Assembly (NCBI RefSeq): GCF_949987515.2
Contig: NW_027192651.1
Location: 4,464,001-4,528,000, forward strand
DNA length: 64,000 nt
Reading direction: 5' to 3'
Source: Delphinus delphis
Lineage: Eukaryota > Chordata > Mammalia > Artiodactyla > Delphinidae
Part shown: positions 10,905 to 21,083 of the stretch, in pieces
Layout of the letters: every line of letters begins with the position of its first letter
Numbering within the stretch: the stretch's first letter is position 1
Notes under the pieces: generated by a model
The model's database searches: none
What the model was told of the DNA's origin: nothing
What the model saw: the letters and a program-made list of their open reading frames with translations, nothing else
Position numbers and translations under genes: made by a program

Positions 10905-11652
10905 AACAATGAGGTATCACCTCACACCTGGTAGAATAGGCATCATAGAAAATCTACAAACAGAAAATGCTGGAAAGGGTGTGGAGAAAAGGAACCCTCT
11001 TCCACTATTGTTGGGAATATAAATTGATACAGTCATTATGGAGAACAATATGGAATTTCTTAAGAAGCTAACAATAGAATTACCATATGATACAGCAATC
11101 CCAGTACTGGACATATACCCAGACAAAACCATAAATCAAAAAGAGTCATTCACCGCAATGTTCATTGCATCACTATTTACAATATCGAGGTAATGGAAGC
11201 AACCTAAATGCCCACAGACAGACGAATGCATAAAGCTGTGGTACATATATAAAATGGAATATTACTAAGCCATGAAAAGGAATGAAATTGGGTCATTTGT
11301 AGAGACGTCGATGGATCTAGAGACTGTCATACAGAGTGAAGTAAGTCAGAAAGAGAAAAACAAATCTTGTATATTCATGCATATATGTGGAACCTAGAAA
11401 AACTGTACAGATTAACCATTTTGCAAGGCATAAATAGAGCAACAGATGTACACAACAAACGTATGGACAACAAGGGGGGAAAGCTGTTGGGGGGGTGGTG
11501 GTGGGAGGAATTGAGAGACTGGGATTGGCATGTATACATTTATATGTATAAAATAGATAACCAATAAGAACCTGCTGTATAAAAATATAAAATAAAATTC
11601 AAAATTAAAAAGAAATAAAATTTAAAAAATAAAACAGAAAAAACAATTATTC
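10905..11652 (+). mobile_element. L1 3' end, 5'-truncated, with A-rich tail
   Basis: Recognisable L1 ORF2 tail wording: ATGAGGTATCACCTCACACC, GAGAAAAGGAACCCTCTTCC, GGGAATATAAATTGATACAG, AAATGCCCACAGACAGACG, AATGGAATATTACTAAGCC, AGTGAAGTAAGTCAGAAAG, then the 3'UTR purine-rich and G-rich segment (about 11471-11510) and an AT/A-rich end (about 11575-11652). It is much less degenerate than the L1 part of the satellite, so it joined this locus later. Satellite sequence does not resume after the A tail, so it is not a simple insertion into one monomer. Its start corresponds closely to the point where L1 similarity starts inside the monomers. Confidence 0.87.
11471..11510 (+). other. G-rich tract in the L1 3'UTR, possible quadruplex
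   Basis: Runs of six and seven G with further GG and GGG groups are separated by short spacers. L1 3'UTRs often hold such a polypurine, quadruplex-capable tract. Folding is inferred, not shown. The same tract is present at 23077-23116. Confidence 0.5.
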
Positions 11653-13084
11653 CCTGCACATACATGTATTTATATGAATAAATTATTTCCATGCTTATAT
11701 CTGTAAATACAAAAAAGAGGAATAAAATCTACCTTGAACCAAAAACGAAAAAGAGAAAAAAACACAGAACCCACCAGTTACACAGAGGAAAACCGTATCA
11801 GGGCACTTGCTCCAGTTGTAAACAATTCTGAAGTTGGTCAGTGGTGGGGAATCGTCTCCCATTCAGCCAGCAGCCCCCACGCAACAAGCGTCCTCATTGC
11901 AAAGCTGGGGCACCGTGCCGAGGCATCTGTGAGTAAACGTGAGCTGAGCCCCAGGCCAGTTGCTGCTGAGCTATTCCCACCCGTCCCAGGTAAAACACCT
12001 GAATATATACAAGGACTTGAAAGCCTAGAGGAAGGGCCATAGAGCCACACGAGTGACAGCATGCCAGCCGACTTGGTGCCTGCAGGCCAGCCAGGATGGT
12101 CCTGGCCCTGGGTGCTCTTCTGGAAGATTTCCATTTCCCTGCCTGAGATACCCGTCCTGTCCCTGCCCCCACTGCTTTTTTCCTTCCTCACCTCTGCCCA
12201 GGGAGAAATTCCAGCAGCAGGTATGGGTGACACATCCTCTTCTTTAGCAGGTGGCAGCCTGGCAACTGCTGCAGAAAGTCCAGCAGAGCCCCACTCACAC
12301 TGGGCCACCCACAAAGCCGTGGCCTCTCACTCCCTCCCACCAGCCCAGCCCCGAGACTGCTGACAGGGCAGAGAAAATGGCGTCAGGCACGGCTGCAGGG
12401 GCTCTTGCTGCCTGGAGTGGTATTTATATTGATCTCAACCCAGGCACACCTGGGGAGGGCTGGCCGGCACGGTAAGGCTGCCCAGGTCAGCCAATCATCA
12501 CCCCTCAGGGGCTCACAGTTGCAGAAAATGGAACTTGCTGAACCGGCCAGGTCCAAGGAACAGGTGTGGGCTCCTGAGAGTCAGGATAGACAAGGGGCTG
12601 CAGCTTTGGCTTGTTTTCTAATCATTTTATCTGGCCCATGAGTGGGAGACAACTTCAAGAAAACCCTCTCCTAATGAGAGGAACCCAGGAGTCAGGGAGA
12701 GGAGGGGTGGGTGGTGGTTGGAGACAGAGGCCTGGTGCCCCGGGTGCAGTGGAAGTCTCTGGAAGACCAGGTGGAGGGAGGCCTCACGGAATGATGCCCA
12801 GGGTCACAGACCTGTCGCAGCTGCTGTTTGTTAGTTCAAGTCCTGCTCTGAGGTGCTCTGTGTCAGCTCTGAGCGACAGGTGAGCTGGGGGTGCTCTGCA
12901 ATGAGGGCTATGTGCACGGTTCCTGTGTGCCCAGCCCTGCCACGGTACCTGCAAGGGTAGCTCTGTATCCTGGGAGGGGCCTGACCACGAGAGCCCCGTG
13001 GGCTGGGGTGGGGGTGGAGTACCTGCCCAGGTGAGCTCCATATTCTGGGATTGGTCTGACCACGAGAGCCCCATGGGCTGCTGG
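11653..13084. other. Unclassified DNA, mostly GC-rich, no gene recognised
   Basis: After about 90 bp of AT-rich sequence the base composition rises and the text looks like ordinary mammalian intronic or intergenic DNA. Overlapping frames of 60 to 158 codons exist on both strands, but none shows a domain, a conserved motif or splice-consistent structure. It may be retroviral leader or gag decay upstream of the pol relic, or host DNA carried along; I cannot decide. A 74-75 bp direct repeat lies at its right end. Confidence 0.5.
12944..13080 (+). repeat. Two-copy direct repeat, 74-75 bp
   Basis: The block GTACCTGC ... CTGACCACGAGAGCCCC ... GGGCTG occurs at about 12945-13004 and again at about 13019-13080, with a G-rich spacer (GGGGTGGGGGTGG) between. 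Roughly 50 of 62 positions agree by eye. It gives a two-copy peptide-like pattern on the minus strand, which I treat as chance. It is repeated in island unit 2 at 24550-24686. Confidence 0.75.
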
Positions 13085-14140
13085 GGACCTGGTAAAGGAT
13101 GTCAGGACAGTCAGTGAAGCCACCGAGGATATACCTCCAGTTGCTCCTAATTCCTACACCCTGCTGGTCATTCTACCAACCACCAGGACATGGTATTCTG
13201 TATTAGTCTTCAATGATGCCTTCTTTTGTATTCCATTAGTCCCAGAGTCACAAGAAATTTTGGCTTGTGAGTGGCAGGACTCAACATACAACTAAAACAG
13301 TACTTCCGGGCCGTCTGGCCCCAAGGGTGCAAAAATTCCCACACCATCTTTGGGGAAAGCTTAGCTAAAGACCTAAAAGTTCTACCTCTGGAAAAGGAAA
13401 CCCTCCTTCAATATGCAGACGACATTCTGATCGCCAGCCCTACTAAGGAGGCCTCTGAACTACCAAGCCAATAAAGGATAGAAGTTGTCCAAGAAAAAGC
13501 TCAAATATCACAGACTGCGGTGACCTGCCTGGGCTTCATTCTCACAGAAGGTCAGAGAAGCCCATCCCAGGAAAGGGAAGAAACCATTTTCAGCCTTACC
13601 CCTTTCTAAAACTAGAAGACAGCTTAGGGGTTCCTGGGGAGGCCAGGGTTTGCTGCTTCTGGATCCCTAACTACAGTCTACTAGCTGGGCCTCTATATGA
13701 AACACTGAAAGGAAAAGATGATGATCCTTTTGAATAGAATCCAGAAGTGGCCTTTCAAGAATGGAAAGAGCAGTCAATTCAGACCCTTGCCCTGGAACTC
13801 CCTAATTTAGCTAAACCCTTTGACCTTTACATTCCCAGTGAAAGGTGAATCGCCATTGGAGAATTCGTGCAAAAACTGGGACCACTTGAAATGGAACAAT
13901 GCGAGAATGCCATCCAGGTAGGATAAACTACGGTCACCAAGGGGCTTGGCCCACTGCCACATCTGGCCAAGATACTGGCGGTATCTAAAAACCTGGAAAT
14001 CAGCAGCCCAGAAGGCCACCTCCCTCCTAAGGGAAAAGGACCCCACGTGGTGATCCTAACCACCAACCATGCCCTGAAGTTGCAGGGTTCGCTCCGTGGG
14101 CACACCGACCTTGAGTGAGGAGGCCCTCCAACTCCAACAT
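13085..14140 (+). pseudogene. pol: Class I (gammaretrovirus-like) ERV pol relic: RT, connection and start of RNase H
   Basis: Plus-strand translation across several frames gives reverse transcriptase wording in the correct order. First comes a fingers/palm stretch ending in TRTWYSVLVFNDAFF (about 13184-13230), then WPQGCKNSHTIFGESLAKDL, then the catalytic LLQYADDILIASPT (about 13404-13445), then TCLGFILTEGQRS (about 13520-13560), and FLGRAGFCRLWIPNYS (about 13631-13678) from the connection domain. The retroviral RT would be a membrane-free polymerase in a virion; here it is dead. Breaks: a stop and frame change near 13290, stops near 13472, 13606 and 13735, further stops beyond 13840, and loss of the first catalytic aspartate, where the motif reads Val. 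No gag, protease or integrase is recognised nearby. Confidence 0.85.
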
Positions 14141-14869
14141 CCAGAGAGACAACCGGGGGCAACAGGGCACCATGACGACTCGTGTGAACATCACTTGACC
14201 TAGAGTTTCTCTCATAAAACAACAAGAGTGTGTCCCAAAAGAGTAGACTACTGCTTGCAGGACTTACTGCACCCAGAGGGGAGCTAATAATCTTGGCGGG
14301 GGAACCGTATATCACACTGTCACCATAGAAAAGCCTACAGACACCGTGATGATGGTGGCCAATAAGACCGGCTGGACTCCTGTTTACTTCAAAAGGCTGT
14401 TGACTCAGTGGCCATCATGGTCCTTGATCACCACTGACCCTGGACTGTCTGGGAGTTGAGCGGAGAGGGCTCTGACACCTGGTGCTGTTTGTACGTTAAT
14501 TCAGGGGCCTAATTGAAGAAAGCACAGACTACTGGTCAGAACATCTAGGCTGGCAGAAACGGTCAGCCTAAGGTGGCCGAACAAATGTGGGGCGGGGTGA
14601 AACCGGCCCCCACAGCGTCTCTGCACATCTCTTTCCTGGACCCTTAAAGGTCATTAGAATCTATAACACTTCCAATGCTGGTGCTCAGGTGGACGAGCAG
14701 GGAGGCAGGGGTCCTGGGGACAATCAACGTCACCGGGAGGCTGCTGGGGAGAAGCTCTGACCCTCGCCCCAGGGTATGAGGGCTCCCAACTCAGCACTCA
14801 GCAGTTACAGAAGAAGGGTCTGCACCCTCAGCACTCCAAGAATGAGGAACGGGACAAAAGGCAGAGGAG
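14141..14869 (+). other. Probable decayed ERV interior, not assigned to a gene
   Basis: This lies between the pol relic and the LTR-like sequence, so it should hold 3' proviral remains, but I could not match it to integrase or env with any confidence. Short plus-strand fragments such as TVTIEKPTDTVMMVANKTGW (about 14318-14377) are open but not diagnostic. The minus-strand frame of 162 codons running 14315-13827 overlaps the pol relic and is a shadow. Confidence 0.4.
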
Positions 14870-15330
14870 GGGTTTGTCCCCAGCAAAGCCCATTAAAAAT
14901 CCCTGGGAGATAAAAATAGAATCTGGGCAATAAAGTCAAGTCTAACCTTTTTTATCCTTTGTGCTTTGTCTAATTTCACGTGCTCCTAGGGTCCCGCATG
15001 CAGAGGTTCCACACCCGGCACTTCAGACCAGATTTCCTAGTGCAGAATGGCTGGGTCGACACCTCAGCTCCTGGGGCCCAGTGCAGACTCCACGATATAG
15101 AGCCTGAGCTACAGCCAACCCGGCCCTCGAGAGCTCCGCCGCCTCCCCTCCCTCCCACTGACTCTGACAGGATCTCTACACAGCAGCCCAGCCCACAGCC
15201 CACGGGGTAGTGCATGCTCTCACCTCTCCATTCTCTGATCAAAATATAAAGTTTCCTTTGCTTGTGAACCAAACTCAGTCTCGATCTGTTGGCCCCAATG
15301 ACACTGGGCAGGGGGACACTTGTTGGGGTC
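14870..15330 (+). mobile_element. LTR-like sequence, U3-R-U5 end of the ERV relic
   Basis: Two polyadenylation-type motifs, CAATAAAGTC (about 14928) and ATATAAAGTTTCCTTTGC (about 15244-15261), are followed by a stretch typical of class I ERV R/U5 (AGTCTCGATCTGTTGGCCCC, then GGGCAGGGGGACACTTG at about 15307-15323). With pol upstream on the same strand this is best read as the 3' LTR of a truncated provirus. Exact LTR edges, the polypurine tract and a primer site could not be fixed. The alternative is a solo LTR of another element. Confidence 0.5.
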
Positions 15331-15680
15331 CACTCTGGAGGATCAGTAACAGAAATTGAGACTATTGTAACCTCAATGAACAGATGTGTGAGCCAAACTG
15401 TAGTTAACATAGAACAGTGTATAAGGCTCGGGTAAAATAAGATGTTTCTAACACTTCCATTTGATATTTCCATCACTTTATTATAAGCAAGTTCAGTGAA
15501 AAGGTTTGTCTTATTTGTCAGGTCAATATTAGAGAAATGAAGTGATTTCTTTCCAAGGATGTACATCTAATAATCTTGGTTAAACCTTCAATCTTGTTTT
15601 AAATGCTTTTCCATTGAAAATGATACCTCTCTTTCAGCTCCCCCGTTTCTGAGAAGTATAAAATCTTATAATTTATTATT
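15331..15680. other. AT-rich unclassified stretch
   Basis: No repeat, RNA gene or coding signal recognised. The longest frame in the window (196 codons, minus strand, 15566-14976) covers this stretch and the LTR-like DNA. It has no recognisable domain, and most of its C-terminal half reads through the retroviral R/U5 and GC-rich U3 text, so I treat it as a chance frame. Confidence 0.5.
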
Positions 15681-15856
15681 ACCAAAGGGGAAAGGTGGGA
15701 GGAGGGATAAATTAACAGTTTGGAATTAACACATACACACTGCTATGTATAAAATAGATCATCAACAAGGAACTACTGTATAGCACAGGGAACTACACTC
15801 AACATTTTGCAATAACCTATAAGGGGAAATAATCTGAAAAAGAATAGATATTTTTA
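15681..15856 (+). mobile_element. L1 3'UTR fragment
   Basis: This begins ACCAAAGGGGAAAGGTGGGA and runs through GGAGGGATAAATTAACAG, ACACACTGCTATGTATAAAA, TAGCACAGGGAACTACACTC and AATCTGAAAAAGAATAG, which is L1 3'UTR wording of whales and ruminants. Both ends are truncated: there is no ORF2 and no A tail. It is a separate piece from the L1 at 10905, which has its own tail. Confidence 0.82.
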
Positions 15857-16034
15857 TTGACATCATCTATCAATGACAGTTAAAGTGTAGCCTACGCGAA
15901 GCTGGTGGTGAGTGCTTCTGACCCTGAAGACTTCAATCATCTAAAGTTTGGACTCTGCCTACTTCCCAAGGCCCTTAATGAACATATGTGTAGCCGTAGC
16001 TTAAAAACTTCCCCAGTTTGGGTTTCGGGGAGAC
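15857..16034. other. Unclassified bridge between L1 fragment and diverged satellite
   Basis: No match to the satellite, L1 or ERV parts of this window was recognised. The text GTTTGGGTTTCGGGGAGACAC near 16016 is LTR-like in style, but this is too weak for a call. Satellite similarity resumes at about 16050 (CCTGGTGTTCTCC). Confidence 0.4.
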
Positions 16035-17754
16035 ACTGATTTTGAAAAAGCCCTGGTGTTCTCCTTACATGAATGGGACTCTTCCTACTGCTAAAACATG
16101 TCTGTCACACCCAGAGGATGGTATACCGTCTGATCGGGAAGAGTTTGGAAAAGGCATCTCATCTCCTCATCTCCTGGTGCTCGGGTTCACCCCTCCAGTG
16201 TCTTTACTAACAGTCTCCCCACTTGGAGATGTCAGCACTGTCAACATCCTGTTGCGTACAGTTTGGAATTTGTCCAGAGGATGAAGCGGAAGGATGAGGA
16301 ACAATGAGAGACAAGTCCTAGGTGTTCAGACAGGCACATGTCACTCTAATTTCCAATCAGGAAGACGAATTGACCAAAGGCTAGGGTTGCCCATGGAAAC
16401 AGTATAGGGCTTGAGGAAATCCCGCTGCTTTGTGGCCAGTTCCCATAAACACAAGTTGAACAATGGAACTCAGGGGCAGTAAAATTCACAAAACTGCAGA
16501 GTTGAAAATATCCATCACTGAAAAATGTCTTGAGGAAAGTCAGAGAAAAGGACTTGTAAGCAAGGGAGAATGGCAGGAAAGGGATTTGAGGAGGTAGAAA
16601 GGACTCGCCATTAAGCACAAGAAAAGGAGCTGAACATTGCCAACATTGCAGTTGGCCAAAAAGGGTGTATGCGTTTTTTTCTGTATATATTCAAGAAAAG
16701 GGCATACACTTTTTTAGCCAACCAAACAGGGGGGCACTGGAAGTCAATACTACAAAAGATATCACTTCGCATCAGTCAGAAGAGCCATCCTCATAAAGCG
16801 TAAACAACAGAAATGCAGGACAGGGCAACGAGAAGAGGGAGCCCTGTGAGACTTATAGTGGAAATGTATATTGCCAACGGCCATTCTGGAGAAGTGTATT
16901 GTGTTTACTAAAGCATCTAAAAAATGAGCTACAGAGCATAGGGCACTTGCACTCATGGGCGTATATCTTGGGAAAAACAAAAATCGAGAGGACACAGGCA
17001 CCCCAATGTTTACCCCCTCTCTGTTTAAAAGATCCTCGACTAGGATATAACTTAAATGTCTCTGGAGGGAAAAAATGGATAGAGATGTGGTACTTAGGTA
17101 GAGTGGAATATTATTCAGCCTGGAAATCAATGAAATATGGCCAGTTGTAACGACTCCGGAGGAGTTACGTATGATCATTCTAAGTGACAGAATTCAAAAA
17201 GAAAAAGACACATATCATAAGATATCACTTAAAGGTGGAATCCAAAATGGCTACACATGAAATAAATTACAAAACAAAAACATAGTCAAATATGTAGAAA
17301 ACACGCATAAGGCTGCTAAACGGGAAAGGTGGGGAGGGGTGAGGCATCATCCAGGAGGTTGAAATTAGCAAAGATACCATTCCAAATACCAAACTGATAA
17401 TCAACAAGGCCTACACGGTAGCTAAAAGAACTGCACTCAGCACACTCAAGTCACCGGAAAAGAATATATACGACTGGTAAGAATCTGAAAAAGAATTTAT
17501 TGATGTCTCTCTGTACGTGAATCAAGTGGATGTACAGCAGCAAGAAACAGAGCTTTGAAAATCAGCTGTAACCAATATAGTAATAAATTGAAAAAAAAAA
17601 AACGACAGAGAGACAGAGAAAACCTCTTACAACTTTTCCTCAGGGACGGTGATGCAACATGGATTGAACACATCTAGACCCACAGCAGGATGAGACATAA
17701 GGCTGGAAACTGTTTGCGCTAAGAGAAATGTGAGGTTGGGTGAGGAAATGCACA
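16035..17754 (+). repeat. Diverged satellite monomer A (old type)
   Basis: The order of blocks matches the modern monomer (GCTAAAACATG, TTTACTAACAGTCTCCCCAC, CTGCAGAGTT, the palindrome, L1 tail), but with many differences and an internal deletion near the start. The palindrome at 16652-16721 is degraded in both arms. The L1 part keeps a clear 3' end with an A12 run at about 17588-17601, followed by about 150 bp that the modern monomers lack. The start is approximate. Confidence 0.85.
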
Positions 17755-19501
17755 CCCTTTAAAGTAATACTACCTGGTACCCATTCAATGGGTCCCAAAT
17801 CTGCAGGTTCAAGGGATCTTCCTACAGCTAAAACATGCATGGAAAACCCAGAGGACTGTACACCATGTGATCGGGAGATGTGTCTAAAATGCACCTCATT
17901 TATCCTCTCCTGGTGCTCCTGTTCACCATTCCAGCCACGTTACTTAGAATCTCCCCACTTGGAGAATCAGCACATTTAAACTTCTGTTTCACACATTTTG
18001 CAAATTGTGAGGAGGATGAACGGGAAGAGGGGGAACCAATGAGAGAATAGTTGTAGGGGTTTGGACGGGCACATATCACTCTAATTTCCCATTAAGAATA
18101 AGAATTAAAGAAAGGCTCAGCCTGCCTCGCCGGAGCCAAAATAGGGCCTGAAGCAATCCTGCGGGTTTGAGGCCAGCTCACAAAAGAGCAACTTAAAAAA
18201 TGGAGCTCAGGGTCACTGCAATTCACAAACCTGCAGAGTTATAAATGAAAACTAACGTCCAAAAATATGTTGAGGTAAGGCAAAGAAGAGGATCTGAATG
18301 CAAGACAGAATTGCAAGAAACAGATTTCAAGAGATAGATTGGACTCGTCTTTAACGCACATGAAAAGCGGCAGAATTTCGACAATGATGCAGTTGGCCCA
18401 AAAGGGCGTATGCGTTTTTTCCTGATTATATCCAGGAAAAAACGCATACGCACTTTATGGGCAACGAAGCAAGCAAGCAATGCAAATGTGCACAACAAAG
18501 AAGTCTCACTTCCCACCGGTCAAAAGGGCCATCCTAAAAAATTGTAAAAACCAGAAATGCAGGACAGGCCATGGAGAACAGGGAGCCTTTATACGCTGAT
18601 GGGCAGTGTGTGAACTGCCGAGAGCCACTCTGGAGAAGTGTATGGTGGTTCCTAAATCATCTAAAAAACAGAGCTACAGAGCATAGGACACTTCCAATCA
18701 TGGGAGTATATCTAGGGAAGTCTAAAAATCAACAAGACACAAGCACACCACAGTTTAGGGCTACTCTGTTTACAAGAACCTCAACTTCAGTACACCTTAA
18801 ATATCCCAGGAAAGAGAACAATGGATAAAGAAGATGTGGTACTTATGTACAATGGAATATCTCTTCACCATGAAATCAATGTAATAAGGCTAGTAGAAGG
18901 ATAAAGAGTGGATTTAGGTCCGATAATACTACTTGAAATAAGTCAAACAGAAAAAGAAACATATCATAAGATATCACTTATAGAGGGAGGGTAAATATGG
19001 CTGCACAAGAAATGAATTACAGAACAGAACAGTGTCTCACATTTAGAAAACACACTTATGTCAGCTTAAGGGGAAAGGAGAGGTGGGGTGATGCATAAAA
19101 CCAGAGTTTGAAATTAGCACAGATACCGTTCAATAAACCAAATAGGTATTAGACAAGATCTACACCTTGCTCAATGAACTGGCCTCAACACACCCTATAC
19201 ACCGCAGAGAAATATATCTGAGTAATAAGAATCTTAAAACCCATGTATTGATATATCTCCATAAGGGAATCAAGTGTGTGCAGAGCGGCACAAACACAGC
19301 AGTGAAAAGGAGCTAAACCCCATTATAGAAATAAATTTTAAAAACAAAACGCTGAAACAATGAAAGAGAGAAAAATTCTTACAAAATTCGCTCAGGGGCT
19401 GTGATGCAACCTGGATTGACCACATATAAACCCACAGCTGGATAAGACATAAGGCTGGACACTTGGGGCTGAGAGGATTGGTGAGCTTTGGTGAGCAACT
19501 G
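17755..19501 (+). repeat. Diverged satellite monomer B (old type, about 1.75 kb)
   Basis: This unit is 1,747 bp from CCCTTTAAAGTAATAC to the equivalent point of monomer C. The extra length is a block at about 19306-19472 (A-rich, then CTCAGGGGCTGTGATGCAACC and AGACATAAGGCTGGAC) absent from all modern monomers. The palindrome at 18393-18464 has kept its 72-bp length with several mismatches. About 1.75 kb is the monomer length known for non-delphinid cetaceans, which suggests this is a relic of that form. Confidence 0.88.
19306..19472 (+). repeat. 167-bp block present in old monomers, deleted in modern ones
   Basis: Monomer B reads AGCAGTGA, then this block, then GAGGATTGG. Modern monomers read AGCAGTGATAGGATTGGAG directly. 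The shared TGA at both edges is a likely microhomology for the deletion. Removing 167 bp from 1,747 gives 1,580, the modern length. Monomer A carries a similar block at about 17602-17740. Confidence 0.8.
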
Positions 19502-21083
19502 CCGAAAGTTTAATGCAATACTTCATGCTACTCAGTCCAAGGGTCCCAACACTCCAGGTTGAAGGGAATCTTCCTAGAGCTAAACCATGCTTGGGAAACC
19601 CAGCGACTGGTATACCATATGATCGGGAAAGGTTTCTAAAACGCACCTCATTTTTCCTCTCCTGGGGCTCCGGATCGACATTCCAGCCGCTTTACTAACA
19701 ACATCCCCACATGGAGTCAATGCCTTTAAGTTCTGGTATCGCACAGTCTGCAGTTAGTGCAGAGGATGAATGGGAATAGGGGGAACCAGTGAGAAACTAG
19801 CTGTAGCGGTTTCAATGGGCACATGTCACTCTAATGTCACATCAGTAAGAAGAATTAACCAAAGGCACAGCAAGGTGCCCCAGAAGAAAAATAGGGCTTC
19901 AAGGAATCCTGTGGTTATGGGGCAAGACCACAAAAATAAGAGCTGAAAAGTGGGGCTAAGGGCCACTGCAATTCAAAAACTTGCAGAGTTATAAAGGCCA
20001 ACTATTTTCAAAAAATATATTGAGGTAATGCTATGCAGAGACATTGAAAGCAAGGCAGAATTGCAGGAAACCGATTTCAGGAGGTAGACTGGAATTGCAT
20101 TGAAAACATATGAAGAGAGTCAGAACCTCGACAATGATGCACTAGGCCAAAAAGGCGTATGTGTTTTTTCCTGAATATATTCAGGAAAAAATGCATACGC
20201 ACTTTTTGACCAACCAAGCAAGCTTGCAAAGGAAATCTGCACTACAATGAAGTCTCACTTCCACCTGATCAAAAGGGCCATCTGAAAAAAAGTGTAAAAT
20301 CCATAAAGGTACGACAGGCAATGGAGAACTGGGAGCCTTCTTATGCTGATGGGCGGGATGTAAATTGCCAACAGCCACTCTGGAGAAGTGTATGGTGTTT
20401 CCGGAAACATCTAAAAAACAAAACAACAGAGCCTAGGGCACTTCCACTTATGGTCCTACAGATTAGGGAAATTAAAATAAAAATGACACAGTCACCCCAA
20501 AGTTAGGGACGGCTCTGTTTACAAGAACCTCGTTTATGGTACAAGTTCAATATCGCAGAAAGTGAAAAATGGATAAAGAAGTTGTGGTACTTACGTACAA
20601 TGCAATATCAGTCAGCAATGAAATCTATGTCATCAGGCCCTTAGCAGCACAATGAGTGGATTCAGGTATGATGATTCTAACTGAAATAAGTCACACAGAA
20701 AAGAAACATCATAAGGTATCACTAATACACAGAATGTGAACTTCGCTACACATGAACTGAATTACAAAACAGAACAGGGTCTCAAATTTAGAAAACCAAC
20801 TTATGCTTGCTTAAGGGGAAAGGTGAGTTGGGGTGCTGCATAAAACCAGAGATTGAAATGGGCACAGATAAAGTTCCTTAAGCCAAATATGGAATAGACA
20901 AGAGCTACTCCTTGCTCAACGAAATGGACTCAACACCGCATATTAAACGCCTAAGAATGTACCTGACTAATAAGTATCTTAAAACCTATGGATTGCTATG
21001 TCTCCGAAAGAGAATCAAGCATGTGTACAGGGGCATAAACGCAGCAGTGATAGGATTGGAGAGGTTCGGTGAGCAAATGAAGA
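19502..21083 (+). repeat. Chimeric monomer C: old-type left part, modern right part
   Basis: The first 530-650 bp resemble A and B. From about 20050, and fully after the palindrome (20143-20213), the text becomes that of the modern satellite, and the 167-bp block is missing. Length is 1582 bp. It marks the old-to-young transition at the right edge of the unit. Its private variants (CCATAAAGGTACGACAGGC, GAACTTCGCTACACATG) recur in its duplicate at 31108. Confidence 0.87.

Noticed and set aside
10905..11652. Simple L1 insertion into satellite monomer 7
   Set aside because: The rest of the monomer does not resume after the A-rich tail, and I could not find a target-site duplication; the locus has been rearranged.
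11838..12314. 158-codon minus-strand frame in GC-rich DNA
   Set aside because: GC-rich sequence gives long chance frames; several frames on both strands are open over the same stretch and none shows a known motif.
13827..14315. 162-codon minus-strand frame opposite the pol relic
   Set aside because: The plus strand holds recognisable reverse transcriptase and connection-domain text, so the antisense frame is a shadow.
14141..14640. env or integrase relic
   Set aside because: Short open fragments exist, but no diagnostic motif of either gene was seen, so no gene is assigned.
14976..15566. 196-codon minus-strand frame, the longest in the window
   Set aside because: It covers LTR-like and AT-rich DNA, has no recognisable domain, and is conserved in the second copy only because the DNA is nearly identical.
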